Shown one piece after another: positions 1 to 7,951 of a DNA stretch of 54,043 bases (positions are counted from its first letter, which is position 1; every line of letters starts with the position of its first letter). The translations under genes were made by a program, and so were the position numbers. The stretch is from Clostridium caldaquaticum. Lineage in GTDB: Bacteria > Bacillota > Clostridia > Clostridiales > Clostridiaceae. The notes beneath the pieces are model-generated. The model had not been told where the DNA came from, did no database searches, and worked only from the letters and a program-made list of their open reading frames with translations. The DNA lies in the NCBI RefSeq assembly GCF_023806125.1, contig NZ_JAMSKT010000021.1, positions 1 through 54,043 on the forward strand, given 5' to 3'.

Positions 1-86
1 TGCCTATATTATTGACAGAGTTTGTACAGAATATACATTTTCATAAATTTTTGTGCCTTGAGCACAGCGAAAGGAATGATAGTTAA
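1..86 (+). repeat. 86-bp terminal inverted repeat, left copy
   Basis: These 86 bases are identical, with no mismatch, to the reverse complement of 53945-54030; homology stops sharply after base 86 and may continue to the left of the window. Reading rightwards the repeat has a TTGACA hexamer (13-18), a weak TACATT-like -10 about 16 bp later, a GAAAGGA ribosome-binding-like sequence and an ATG at 76-78. In the right copy that ATG starts the terC-like gene; here it opens only a 14-codon frame. On the other strand the repeat supplies the last 26 codons of the membrane protein gene. A dispersed repeat, a duplicated gene start or a contig-end artefact are all possible. Confidence 0.95.
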
Positions 87-554
87 TATGCAAAGTGCAA
101 ATGAAAATATTAAAAAGTAAAAACATGCTTTTTTTAACTTCTTTGCTTTCATCATTATTATTAAATTATATCCAAGCTGCATACCAACGGTAAAAGCTGA
201 AATAAAAAGCATTACAGGTATATATACCTTAAAAAGAATTGCTAAAATTTGATTTATTAAAAGTAAAATAAGATATGATATAATGAAGAATTTATTTTCT
301 CTGCAATAAATAATTTTATCCTTACACTCAAATTTAATAAAAAATCCTGAAATTATACCAATAATAAGACCTGAAAATATCCAGAAGTATGGGACATCAC
401 TTTTTATTGTTTTTGTAAATAATATATATGAAAAAAACTGCAAAAACATTGAAATAAAAATTAACCATATGACAATTTTTCTGCTTTTGTTAGACTGGAA
501 AATAGCCATAGTAATACTTAAAAGTACAAGAGCAATGCCTAAAAAAGATATCAT
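9..554 (-). CDS. hypothetical multi-pass membrane protein, probably truncated
   Basis: I do not recognise the family. The 181-residue product is almost entirely hydrophobic, with about six predicted membrane spans, short basic loops (QSNKSRK near residue 25, MKAKKLKK near residue 140) and no catalytic motif that I can see. The start is set at an internal ATG because GGAGGAGG lies a few bases upstream; the ATG seven codons earlier overlaps that site. The last 26 codons fall inside the 86-bp repeat, so the natural C-terminus was probably replaced when the repeat was placed here. It stands alone, with no partner gene on the left inside the window. It may be a decaying gene fragment. Confidence 0.55.
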   Translation of the reverse strand: MISFLGIALVLLSITMAIFQSNKSRKIVIWLIFISMFLQFFSYILFTKTIKSDVPYFWIFSGLIIGIISGFFIKFECKDKIIYCRENKFFIISYLILLLINQILAILFKVYIPVMLFISAFTVGMQLGYNLIIMMKAKKLKKACFYFLIFSFALCILTIIPFAVLKAQKFMKMYILYKLCQ

Positions 555-887
555 ACATCCTCCTCCATATGACATTGTTTTTTATACATTATTTTTGAGC
601 CAAATTATAAATAAAAAGTAACTCATCTCCTTCTATAATACGGTAAAATGATCTGTTCTATTTTATATTTTGTAATATTATACCATATTTTTCAACATAA
701 TAACATCTATAATTTTACAACAAATTCCAACAAAAAGCACATAGTTTAGGGTTAATTCACCATTTATCATACTTCATAAATTCCACTTAACTTTTTCAAA
801 AAAGCCCTGATTTCTCAAGGCTTCAGGCTGTTGAATTTTTACTTTTTTCGCTGTCTACTTAACTGAGAAGGATTCAATAAAAAGTTA
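555..887. other. intergenic region, 333 bp
   Basis: AT-rich stretch. Apart from the minus-strand terminator at 795-824 I see no gene, RNA or clear promoter. A 6-bp inverted repeat (TTGAAT/ATTCAA) spans roughly 832-880 and could be the eroded edge of an inserted element, but this is weak. Confidence 0.5.
795..824 (-). terminator. rho-independent terminator, duplicate of the ssrA terminator
   Basis: On the minus strand AAGCCTTGA and TCAGGGCTT form a 9-bp stem (one G-U pair) closed by a GAAA tetraloop and followed by six U. The same 30 bases occur at 1683-1712, exactly 888 bp away. Either copy would stop minus-strand transcription coming from ssrA. Confidence 0.85.
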
Positions 888-1358
888 TCATTTGAAATAT
901 TTCATTACTTCATCTATACTTTCTATTTCTAATATATCCTCAACTATTATCTCTAAAACTGCAACATCTACAGTTTCAATTTTATTTTTTATTTCATTAG
1001 GTAATATCCCAAATTTTTTTGTAAGAAGTTTTATTACTGATTTTGTCAATACCTCTTTTTTTCCTTCTTTTCTTCCCTTTTCTAAACCCTCTTCTAATCC
1101 CTTTTCTAACCCTTCTTTTCTAAAAATATCTGCTAATGTCATGATATTCTCACTCCCCTCAATAAATGTTTTTTCTATCTCCTTTGCTATTTTTTCAAAA
1201 TCATTTCTTGTCATATCATTATATGAACTAAATATGTATCTCATATAGGTCTCAAAATATTGTACGCCTGTTTATTTATCTTCAAGTTCTGATAAATAAG
1301 TTGCTGCCTTTACAATAGAATCCTGTATCCCTCTCACATCTTTTGTAAATATGTCTCT
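888..1358 (-). pseudogene. remnant of a PDDEXK/Rpn-type transposase-like nuclease
   Basis: Only the C-terminal part of the family remains. The intact piece (888-1244, 118 codons) shows the typical end of Rpn/PDDEXK_2 proteins: a region like MRYIFSSYND, then a charged run of EGLEKGLEEGLEKGRKEG repeats, then an amphipathic tail. The same frame continues upstream as KAATYLSELEDK, an in-frame TAA (near 1280), then TGVQYFETY directly before the ATG. So one reading frame is interrupted by a stop and the catalytic N-terminal domain is missing. The family assignment rests on the glycine/glutamate repeat and tail pattern. Recombination-associated nucleases of this type are mobile in many Firmicutes; this copy cannot be active. 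Confidence 0.6.
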
Positions 1359-1521
1359 GTGCAAGCAAAAAAAATGCTAAAAGTAAATATCTGCCCACTT
1401 TTCTATCATTGTGTTTTAATTTTTCTCTGTTTAGTTCCATCTTAACAACCATTAGCCATATTAAAATTAAATAAGTTATATTAAATATTATTTCTGTCAT
1501 TCCTCTAATACTCTCTGACAT
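1359..1521 (-). pseudogene. 5' fragment of a small membrane protein gene
   Basis: The first ~54 codons encode a membrane-like peptide with a hydrophobic span around ITYLILIWLMVV and a second around LLLAFFLLA. At a run of eight A/T bases (1367-1374) the sequence passes into the Rpn remnant; the open frame continues to 1282, but there it only reads the Rpn remnant out of frame, so those last ~25 residues are meaningless. I read this as the broken 5' end of an unidentified membrane protein gene fused to the Rpn fragment. Confidence 0.4.
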
Positions 1522-1682
1522 AAGTCATCCCCCATAAAAATAAAATTACATTATATACATATTTACTAAATAATAAATTAAGTACTAATCCTTTTAATTA
1601 TCTTTAGACAACTATTTAAATTCCTATATAAGTTATAAATGAATATGTACTGTTTCCTGTCAAGTAAATAGTGATATGCTCA

Positions 1683-1712
1683 TTCAAAAAAGCCCTGATT
1701 TCTCAAGGCTTC
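1683..1712 (-). terminator. ssrA terminator
   Basis: Same 30 bases as 795-824: 9-bp stem, GAAA loop and a run of six U on the minus strand. It lies about 30 bases downstream of the encoded CCA of tmRNA and is therefore the natural end of the ssrA transcript. Confidence 0.9.
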
Positions 1713-1743
1713 TATCTATTGTATCAAAATCGTAGTTCAAATA

Positions 1744-2137
1744 TGGTGGAGGCGAGGGGAGTCGAACCCCTGTCCGAAAGCAGAAATACCTAAGCATCTC
1801 CGAGTGCAGTTCTTGTATTAGTGGTTAGGCGACACACCTGAAGGTATTGTCCCCAACCTGTTCCCTCTGCTAGACGCCCAAGAACTGGCTTCTAGTTTCA
1901 GTAGCTTCATAAATTCCGTTCCCTAGGCAAAGCTTACTAGGGCTCGTTTCACCGCTGTCGACGCCAGACTCTAAGCCGCGGTACTCTTAGGCTGACGTTA
2001 GCAGACTAAGCTGCTAAAGCTAAATTATCGTTTTTAGCGTTTATATTTAATCCCATAGTTTTTTAAGGCGGGTCCACAGGTTCCCTCCACTCGCTTCCCA
2101 GATACTCCGTACCCCCGTCGAAACCAAGTACGCCCCC
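1744..2137 (-). ncRNA. ssrA: transfer-messenger RNA (tmRNA)
   Basis: tmRNA rescues stalled ribosomes together with SmpB by acting as alanyl-tRNA and as a short mRNA. The 5' end GGGGGCG pairs with CGCCTCC near the 3' end, followed by A and an encoded CCA. A T-arm sequence GGTTCGAC-like (read GGGGTTCGACTCCCC) precedes the acceptor strand, and the 5' part has the tmRNA hallmark TTGGTTTCGACGGGGG. The tag frame at 2006-2038 reads AKNDNLALAA then TAG, ending in the protease-recognised LALAA. About 394 nt is somewhat long for the family; the resume codon is inferred. smpB lies 5 kb upstream on the same strand, separated by an ABC importer. Confidence 0.97.
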
Positions 2138-2144
2138 AGGTCAT

Positions 2145-2167
2145 AATCAGATAACCTGTATCTGATT
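2145..2167 (-). other. hairpin in the ssrA 5' leader
   Basis: AATCAGATA and TATCTGATT form a perfect 9-bp stem with a 5-base loop, ending about seven bases before the predicted mature 5' end of tmRNA. It could help RNase P processing; no U-run follows, so it is not a terminator. Confidence 0.5.
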
Positions 2168-2232
2168 TATTATTATGAATTATAATTTAAACTTATGCTA
2201 AATTAAATTCATATGTCTTATCGACAATACTT

Positions 2233-2261
2233 ATAATACAGCATATAAAGTAAATTATCAA
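2233..2261 (-). promoter_or_regulatory. promoter of ssrA
   Basis: TTGATA, a 17-bp spacer and TATTAT on the minus strand, a good sigma-A match. Transcription would start about 90 bases before the mature tmRNA 5' end, leaving a leader to be removed. Confidence 0.7.
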
Positions 2262-2371
2262 TAGTTATTTTAGTTCAATATAATCAAGTTTTGCCCTAAA
2301 ATGAACTATTTACCTTACATGGTTAGTTTATTATATTCCATAAATAAATATTTTGCAATATCTATTCATTT

Positions 2372-3298
2372 TTATCTTTCTTCTCTAAAATAAGCTAATC
2401 CTAGAGATTTTGGCGAAGAGTTCTTTTTTGACTTTCTAACAGATAAAACAACTAAAATAACTATAGTCACTAAATAAGGAAGCATTCCTAAAAAATAAGG
2501 TGAAATAAAGCTGTTTTCGATTCTGAAGCCTATTATGTCAAGTCCTCCAAAGAGATATGAACCTAAAATCGCTTTATAAGGATTCCAGGCTGCAAAAATA
2601 ACTAATGCTACTGCTATCCAGCCTCTTCCTGCAGTTATGTTTTCCTGCCAGGTTGGCACATGAACTAAGGATAAATATGCCCCTCCAAGACCTGCTAGAG
2701 CTCCCCCTAGAAGTATATTTACATATTTATACAAATTCACATTTATGCTTACAGCATCTGCTGCAGCTGGGTTTTCACCTACAGCCTTAAGGTTTAAACC
2801 TGCATTAGTTTTATACATATACAAACCTACTACTATAACTATTATATATGATAAATAAATAAACAAATCCTGCTTAAAGATTACTTCACCAAAGAAAGGT
2901 ATATCTCCAAGCAAAGGCAGCTTTATCGGCATAAAGAAATTTTTTATACTTTCAGGAAGAGATTGACCTACGACCTTTTGTCCAAGCAAACTTGAAAGTC
3001 CTGAACCAAATATAGTTAAAGTAAGTCCTGTTACTACTTGATTTGCTCTTAAAGATACAGTTAATACTGCATAAATTAAAGCTCCAAAGGCGCCTGCTGC
3101 CATAGCAGCAATTAACGCAGCAAATGGATTTCCAGTATTATGTCCTATTAAAAAGCCTAAAACTGCACCAATAAGCATCATGCCTTCTACTCCTAGGTTT
3201 AAATGTCCTGCTTTCTCTGTTAATATTTCCCCTAAAGTTGCAAGTAGAAGCGGAGTACCAGCAACTATTGCTGCATGTAAAAAAAGCCCTAAATCCAT
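2372..3298 (-). CDS. nucleoside ABC transporter permease, second subunit
   Basis: Permease of the BPD_transp_2/BMP-type family (YufQ/NupQ-like), 308 residues with about eight to ten membrane spans. With the partner permease it forms the membrane pore for nucleosides delivered by the lipoprotein encoded upstream. Family signs are the early segment LGEILTEKAGHLNLGVEGMM, the GENPAAADAVSINV segment (cytoplasmic coupling loop contacting the ATPase) and the following GGALAGLGGAYLSL. It overlaps the previous permease by one base in a TAATG junction, indicating translational coupling. It is the last gene of the operon bmp-ATPase-permease-permease. Substrate (nucleoside rather than sugar) is inferred from the family and from the guanine riboswitch. 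Confidence 0.9.
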   Translation of the reverse strand: MDLGLFLHAAIVAGTPLLLATLGEILTEKAGHLNLGVEGMMLIGAVLGFLIGHNTGNPFAALIAAMAAGAFGALIYAVLTVSLRANQVVTGLTLTIFGSGLSSLLGQKVVGQSLPESIKNFFMPIKLPLLGDIPFFGEVIFKQDLFIYLSYIIVIVVGLYMYKTNAGLNLKAVGENPAAADAVSINVNLYKYVNILLGGALAGLGGAYLSLVHVPTWQENITAGRGWIAVALVIFAAWNPYKAILGSYLFGGLDIIGFRIENSFISPYFLGMLPYLVTIVILVVLSVRKSKKNSSPKSLGLAYFREER

Positions 3299-4347
3299 TA
3301 CTGAACCCTCCTTAAAGTCAGTTTATACCTCATAAATAGTTCACTGCCTAGTACAAAAAATAATATTAAAGCTTGAATAACATAAGCTGCAGCATTAGGA
3401 ATTCCAAATGCTGTTTGTATATAAGAGCCCCCTTCTACAAGTCCTGCAAAAAGTAAAGACACAATTAAAATAATAATAGAGCTTAGATTTGAAAGCCATG
3501 CTATGATGATAGCTGTATTTCCTGCTCCGCCAGTTACTTCAATAGATAATGTCTGCGAAACTGCAGAAGCTTGTATAAATCCAGCAAGTCCACATAAGGC
3601 CCCACTTATGCAGATAGCTATAAGCATAGTTTTATTAATATTAATTCCTGCATACCTTGCAGTATTCTTACTTTCTCCAAGAACCGCTATTTCATAACCC
3701 AACTTGCTTTTCTTCATTATTATATAGAACACTATTACTATAATAAGTGCAATTATCCAGCCTGCGTGTATACCGAAAACTTTAGGAAGTATAGCATTTT
3801 TAGAAAAGTTAGCTATTTTAGGGAAATTCATCGCCTTTTTATCTCTCCATGCATCATACTGAAGAAAAGTTATAAATTTCAATGCTATATAATTAAGCAT
3901 CAAAGTTGTTATAGTTTCATTAGTATTTAAATACACCTTTAAAGCACCTGACAACATTGCCCAAAGAGCACCAAATACTACGGCTGATACTGCCATCAGA
4001 ATAAGAAGCAAAGGTTTTGGAAGTGTACTTAAATTTAACCCAACCAATGCAGCTCCAAAGGCTCCCATTAAAATCTGACCTTCTCCTCCTATATTCCAAA
4101 ACTGCATTTTGAAAGCTACAGAAATTCCTATGGCTGTTATAACTAAAGGAATTGTTTTTATAATAGTTTGTTTACTCCTATAAAATGACCCAAAAGAACC
4201 CTTTATCATACCTGCAAAAACCTTAATAGGATCAAAGCCCATAATGGCTAAAAATATGCCTGCAGCTGCTAAAGCCAGAATTATAGCAATAATTCTTACC
4301 TTTATACTACTAATTTTACTTATTTCTTCTCTTTTAATAAGCCTCAT
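3298..4347 (-). CDS. nucleoside ABC transporter permease, first subunit
   Basis: Companion permease (YufP/NupP-like), 349 residues, with about ten membrane spans. Motifs include FWNIGGEGQILMGAFGA and the coupling-loop segment ESKNTARYAGININKTML followed by GALCGLAG. I place the start at an ATG preceded by GGAGG with an 8-base gap; a longer frame begins 35 codons earlier but runs through the ATPase stop and has a non-membrane, charged extension. The gene begins 20 bases after the ATPase stop and ends in a TAATG overlap with the second permease. The 35-residue insertion seen in the longer frame should not be annotated. Confidence 0.9.
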   Translation of the reverse strand: MRLIKREEISKISSIKVRIIAIILALAAAGIFLAIMGFDPIKVFAGMIKGSFGSFYRSKQTIIKTIPLVITAIGISVAFKMQFWNIGGEGQILMGAFGAALVGLNLSTLPKPLLLILMAVSAVVFGALWAMLSGALKVYLNTNETITTLMLNYIALKFITFLQYDAWRDKKAMNFPKIANFSKNAILPKVFGIHAGWIIALIIVIVFYIIMKKSKLGYEIAVLGESKNTARYAGININKTMLIAICISGALCGLAGFIQASAVSQTLSIEVTGGAGNTAIIIAWLSNLSSIIILIVSLLFAGLVEGGSYIQTAFGIPNAAAYVIQALILFFVLGSELFMRYKLTLRRVQ

Positions 4348-4367
4348 TAAAGCAATACCTCCATTCC

Positions 4368-5873
4368 TTAACTTACACCAACCATCATAAGTCCGAGCTT
4401 TTCTCTTGTAGAATTCTCTGAATTTATTATTCCACTTACTTTTCCGTCGCAAAGTACCATAATTCTATCGCAAAGCTGCATTAATACATCTAAATCTTCT
4501 CCTATAAATAAAACTGAAGTACCACTTTTTTTAGCTTCATTTATTAAATTGTATACAGTAAAACAAGTATTGATATCCAATCCTCTAACAGGATAAGCCA
4601 TCACTAGAAGCCTAGGCTTTAAACTTAATTCCCTACCTAACAGGATTTTTTGAATATTTCCACCTGATAGATATTTAATTGGGTAATTAATACTAGGAGT
4701 TTTAATTTCTAAGGATTTTTTAAGTTCCTTCGCCTTTTCCGCTACTGGTTTTCTATCAATTATAAACCCTTTTTGAAGATGATAAGACTTTAAAAGAAGA
4801 TTATCTACCATATCCATAGAAGCTACCAATCCCATACCAAGTCTGTCTTCAGGTATAAAACTCATGCTTATACCTCTTTTTATAAACTCTCTAGGGTTTT
4901 TACCTTCTATATTTTCACCATCAAAAATAATAGCTCCTGACTTTGCACTTGCTATACCTGCTATAGCTTCGCAAAGCTCCTTTTGACCAGAACCAGCAAT
5001 GCCTGCAACACCTAAAACTTCTCCTTCTTTTATTGAGAAGGAAACATCTTTGACAGCCTCAGCACCTTCTTCGTTTAAAACTGTAAGATTTTTAACTTCT
5101 AAAAGTTCTGCACCTACTTTAGTATTAAGCTTTTCTATTGATAAATCTACAGCTCTTCCAACCATCATTTCAATTATTTCATTTTCATTTGTTTCTTCTT
5201 TAAGTACAGTTTTTATTGTTTCGCCTTTTCTAAGGATAGTTATTTTATCACAAACTTCCATAACCTCGTCCATTTTATGAGAGATAAAAATAATGGCACA
5301 GCCCTGCTCCTTCATTTTTCTCATTATTTTAAAGAGCTTTTCTGTTTCCTGAGGAGTAAATACAGTGGTAGGTTCATCTAAAATCAATAGTTTTGCCCCT
5401 CTATACAGAACCTTTAATATCTCTAAATTTTGTTTTTCACCTACAGACATATCTGAAACATACTTATCTAAATCTATTGCTAGTCCATACTTTTCGCAAA
5501 GATTTTGTACGTCTTTATCTATTTTTTCTTTTTTACTAAATAAATTTTTCTTTTGTCCCAGCATAATATTTTCTCTAGCTGTCATTGCATCAACAAGCTT
5601 AAAATGCTGATATATTGTTCCTATACCGCATTCTATGGCATCCTTTGGTGAAGTAAATCTAACTTCCTTATTATTATATTTAATTGTTCCGCTGTCTGGT
5701 GTATAAACACCTGAAATAATACTAATTAATGTACTTTTTCCTGCTCCGTTTTCACCAAGCAGAGCATGAATTTCTCCTGGATAAATAGAAAGATTTATAT
5801 TTTTGCTGGCAGTAACCTTGCCAAAACTTTTATGAATATTTTCTAGAACTATTAAAGGAGTGGTCTTGTTCAT
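4368..5873 (-). CDS. nucleoside ABC transporter ATP-binding protein (two nucleotide-binding domains)
   Basis: Energises the importer at the inner face of the membrane. The 501-residue protein is a tandem ATPase of the YufO/NupO type. Domain 1 is complete: Walker A GENGAGKST (near residue 40), signature MSVGEKQNLEILK, Walker B LLILDEPTTVFTPQE. Domain 2 is degenerate: GIAGSGQKEL in place of Walker A, a conserved LSGGNIQKILLGREL signature, and AYPVRGLD where DEPTRGLD is expected, so the catalytic Asp-Glu pair is lost. One active site per protein is usual for this family, though AYPV is further from consensus than the second system's AQPT. Start chosen at the ATG following GGAGGTAAAA. Confidence 0.92.
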   Translation of the reverse strand: MNKTTPLIVLENIHKSFGKVTASKNINLSIYPGEIHALLGENGAGKSTLISIISGVYTPDSGTIKYNNKEVRFTSPKDAIECGIGTIYQHFKLVDAMTARENIMLGQKKNLFSKKEKIDKDVQNLCEKYGLAIDLDKYVSDMSVGEKQNLEILKVLYRGAKLLILDEPTTVFTPQETEKLFKIMRKMKEQGCAIIFISHKMDEVMEVCDKITILRKGETIKTVLKEETNENEIIEMMVGRAVDLSIEKLNTKVGAELLEVKNLTVLNEEGAEAVKDVSFSIKEGEVLGVAGIAGSGQKELCEAIAGIASAKSGAIIFDGENIEGKNPREFIKRGISMSFIPEDRLGMGLVASMDMVDNLLLKSYHLQKGFIIDRKPVAEKAKELKKSLEIKTPSINYPIKYLSGGNIQKILLGRELSLKPRLLVMAYPVRGLDINTCFTVYNLINEAKKSGTSVLFIGEDLDVLMQLCDRIMVLCDGKVSGIINSENSTREKLGLMMVGVS

Positions 5874-5948
5874 TTTTACCTCCATATATAAATTGGAACT
5901 GAAGCCTAAGCTTCAGTTCTCTCTCATTCTTTTATAATATTACTAAAT

Positions 5949-7061
5949 TTAGTTAGCTGGTATAGTTCCATCTACACCTTCTACAAACCAATTCATATTC
6001 CAAACTTCATCATCTGATAATGTATTTCCTTTTTCAACTTTTACATTACCCTTTTGATCTTTAATTTCTCCAGTAAAGATCTTAAGTTTACCATCCTTGA
6101 TATCTGCTTTTGCTTTTTCAACAGCATTCTTTGCTTCTTCTGGTACAAGTGAAGTTAATGGGGCTTGATCTACTACACCATCTGCATATGATCCCCAGTA
6201 CTTCTCTGACTTCCAGGTTCCATCCATAATAGCTTTAACTTGTTTTACATAATATGGTCCCCAATTCCAAACTGCAGATGTTAAATTAGCCTTTGGAGCT
6301 GTCTTGCTCATATCTGTATTATAACCAATAGAAAATACACCCTTAGCTTCTGCTGCCTGTTGTGGTCCTGCTGTATCCTGGTGTTGTGCAATTACATCTG
6401 CACCGCTATCAATAAGTGCTAAAGCTGCATCTTTTTCTTTTGCTGGATCATACCAAGTATTTGTCCAGGTAACTTTTACTTTTATATTTGGATTAACTGA
6501 TTTAGCTCCTAAAGTAAATGCATTAATATTTCTTATTACTTCTGGTATAGGGAAAGCACCTACAAAACCTAGTGTATTTGTTTTAGTTTTTAGTCCAGCT
6601 ACAATACCGTTTAAGTACATCATTTCATGAATTTTTCCAAAATACTGTCCCATATTATCTGCCATCTCATAGCCTGAACAATGTAAGAACTTTATATCTT
6701 TATGTTCATTAGCAGCTGCAAGAAGACCTTCTTGAAAACCAAAGCTTGTACCAACAATAACCTTAGCACCTTGCTCTATCATGTCTTCAACTACTTTTTG
6801 AACTTCTGCCTTATCTTCTTTTACAGATTCCTTATAAATGGTTTCTACCTTACCCTTTAATTCATTTTCAAGATAAAGTCTTCCTTGATCATGAGCATAT
6901 GTATAGCCCCCATCACCTATAGGCCCTACATATATAAAACCTACCTTAAGCTTAGTTTCCTCTTTGCTTGATGCAGGTTCTGTTTTTTGTGTGCTGCATC
7001 CAGTTAATACTAATGAAGCTGCTGCAATTGTAGTAACAAATAATTTTACAATTTTATTCAT
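5949..7061 (-). CDS. BMP-family substrate-binding lipoprotein, probable nucleoside receptor
   Basis: Captures the substrate outside the membrane for the importer. It starts with a lipoprotein signal peptide (MNKIVKLF, hydrophobic core, lipobox LTGC with the acylated Cys near residue 22). The rest is the Bmp/PnrA fold: KVGFIYVGPIGDGGYTYAHD at the N-terminus, a middle block LGFVGAFPIPEVIRNINAFTLGA and ADVIAQHQDT near the ligand cleft. Length 370 is normal. It is the first gene of the operon, with AGGAGG before ATG, and is preceded by a guanine riboswitch and attenuator. Purine nucleoside or base specificity follows from that context and from known Bmp proteins, and is not shown directly. Confidence 0.92.
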   Translation of the reverse strand: MNKIVKLFVTTIAAASLVLTGCSTQKTEPASSKEETKLKVGFIYVGPIGDGGYTYAHDQGRLYLENELKGKVETIYKESVKEDKAEVQKVVEDMIEQGAKVIVGTSFGFQEGLLAAANEHKDIKFLHCSGYEMADNMGQYFGKIHEMMYLNGIVAGLKTKTNTLGFVGAFPIPEVIRNINAFTLGAKSVNPNIKVKVTWTNTWYDPAKEKDAALALIDSGADVIAQHQDTAGPQQAAEAKGVFSIGYNTDMSKTAPKANLTSAVWNWGPYYVKQVKAIMDGTWKSEKYWGSYADGVVDQAPLTSLVPEEAKNAVEKAKADIKDGKLKIFTGEIKDQKGNVKVEKGNTLSDDEVWNMNWFVEGVDGTIPAN

Positions 7062-7112
7062 AATTAAGTTCCTCCTTTAAAAAATTTATTATTTAACTTA
7101 ACTTACTAAATA

Positions 7113-7155
7113 ATGTTAAAAAAACAAAATTCCTGAACACTACCTGTCCAGGAAT
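7113..7155 (-). terminator. terminator of the guanine riboswitch expression platform
   Basis: On the minus strand ATTCCTGGAC pairs with GTTCAGGAAT (10 bp, one G-U) around a 7-base loop, followed by TTTGTTTTTTT. It sits between the aptamer and the lipoprotein gene, 50 bases before its start. Its 5' arm is complementary to aptamer sequence, giving a terminator/antiterminator switch. Confidence 0.88.
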
Positions 7156-7200
7156 GCATAATTACTTTATATTTATATAAATAAAATTAAAAAGCAATTA

Positions 7201-7274
7201 CACATTCGTAGTCAGGTAATTTACGGCAACCTGGTAGAAACGCCTGAACCATATCATCAAGCATATACGAAGTG
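7201..7274 (-). promoter_or_regulatory. purine riboswitch, guanine class
   Basis: Contains the conserved aptamer blocks in order on the minus strand: TCGTATAT (P1), GATGATATGG, GTTTCTACC (P2/J2-3), GCCGTAAA (L3), CCTGACTACGA (P3/J3-1/P1). P2 loop and P3 loop have the expected kissing sequences. The specificity base is C (position 7211 complement, in GACTACG), which selects guanine/hypoxanthine; adenine aptamers have U. P1 is CACTTCGTA with TACGAATGTG, one bulge. Ligand binding should hold the P1 3' strand, release the terminator and switch the operon off. Confidence 0.94.
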
Positions 7275-7300
7275 AATATTTTTTTATTTTTTTTAAAAAA

Positions 7301-7353
7301 CGTTCGTGTAACCCACAGCTATATATTATACTAATAATAGATAAAAATCAACA
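7301..7353 (-). promoter_or_regulatory. promoter region of the riboswitch-controlled importer
   Basis: TATAAT at 7325-7330 on the minus strand with a weak -35 (TGTTGA, 17 bp away). A CGAACG sequence at 7301-7306, just downstream of the -10, resembles half of a PurR PurBox, but a single half-site in AT-rich DNA is weak evidence. Confidence 0.45.
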
Positions 7354-7368
7354 GTTATTTTTATTTTT

Positions 7369-7839
7369 TTAATATCTATATTTTTCTTTCATTTGTCTAT
7401 CAATATCTCTCTTAGCAGCTCTTTCCAGCATATCTTCTCTCTTATCATAATTATGCTTACCTTTTGCTACTCCAAGAGCTACTTTTACTCTTCCGTTTTT
7501 CAAGTAAAGCGATAATGGTATTAATGTATAGCCTTTTTGTGCTATATAACCTGCAAGTTTCATTATTTCCCCTTTATGAAGGAGAAGCCTTCTGTCTCTT
7601 AATGGATCTTTATTGAAAATATTTCCTTTTTCATAAGGACTTACGTGCATATTTCTAACTATAACCTCTCCATTTTTTACTTCAGCATAGCTATCCTTTA
7701 AATTCGCTTTTCCGCCCCTTATTGATTTAACCTCAGTCCCTACAAGCTCAATTCCCGCTTCATAAACTTCTTCTATAAAATAGTCATGTCTTGCTTTTCT
7801 ATTTTCTGCAAGAGTTTTATTGCTCTTATCCTTTGCCAT
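7369..7839 (-). CDS. smpB: SsrA-binding protein SmpB
   Basis: Binds tmRNA, delivers it to stalled ribosomes and mimics the missing codon-anticodon helix. The 156-residue protein has the normal length. Family blocks are [38 protein letters not shown], then the [12 protein letters not shown] element and a basic C-terminal tail ending KEKYRY, which enters the ribosomal mRNA channel. It lies on the same strand as rnr (upstream) and ssrA (downstream), its usual companions, but is separated from rnr by the hydrogenase maturation genes and from ssrA by the BMP importer. Start is ATG after a GGTGG site. Confidence 0.97.
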   Translation of the reverse strand: MAKDKSNKTLAENRKARHDYFIEEVYEAGIELVGTEVKSIRGGKANLKDSYAEVKNGEVIVRNMHVSPYEKGNIFNKDPLRDRRLLLHKGEIMKLAGYIAQKGYTLIPLSLYLKNGRVKVALGVAKGKHNYDKREDMLERAAKRDIDRQMKEKYRY

Positions 7840-7951
7840 AAAACCACCAACTTTTTAAATATTTATAGTAATTTATTATATTACATTCAAGTAGTACAAG
7901 TCAACATTGCATTTCATCATAACTTCAATAACAATATAGCTTTAATAAAAT

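Noticed and set aside
892-1248. 118-codon open frame on the plus strand
   Set aside because: It is the mirror of the Rpn-remnant frame, with Ser/Phe/Ile-rich composition and no ribosome site.
1744-2137. Phage or island attachment site at the 3' end of ssrA
   Set aside because: Only one copy of the tmRNA 3' end is present in the window; the duplicated element is the terminator, not the acceptor end.
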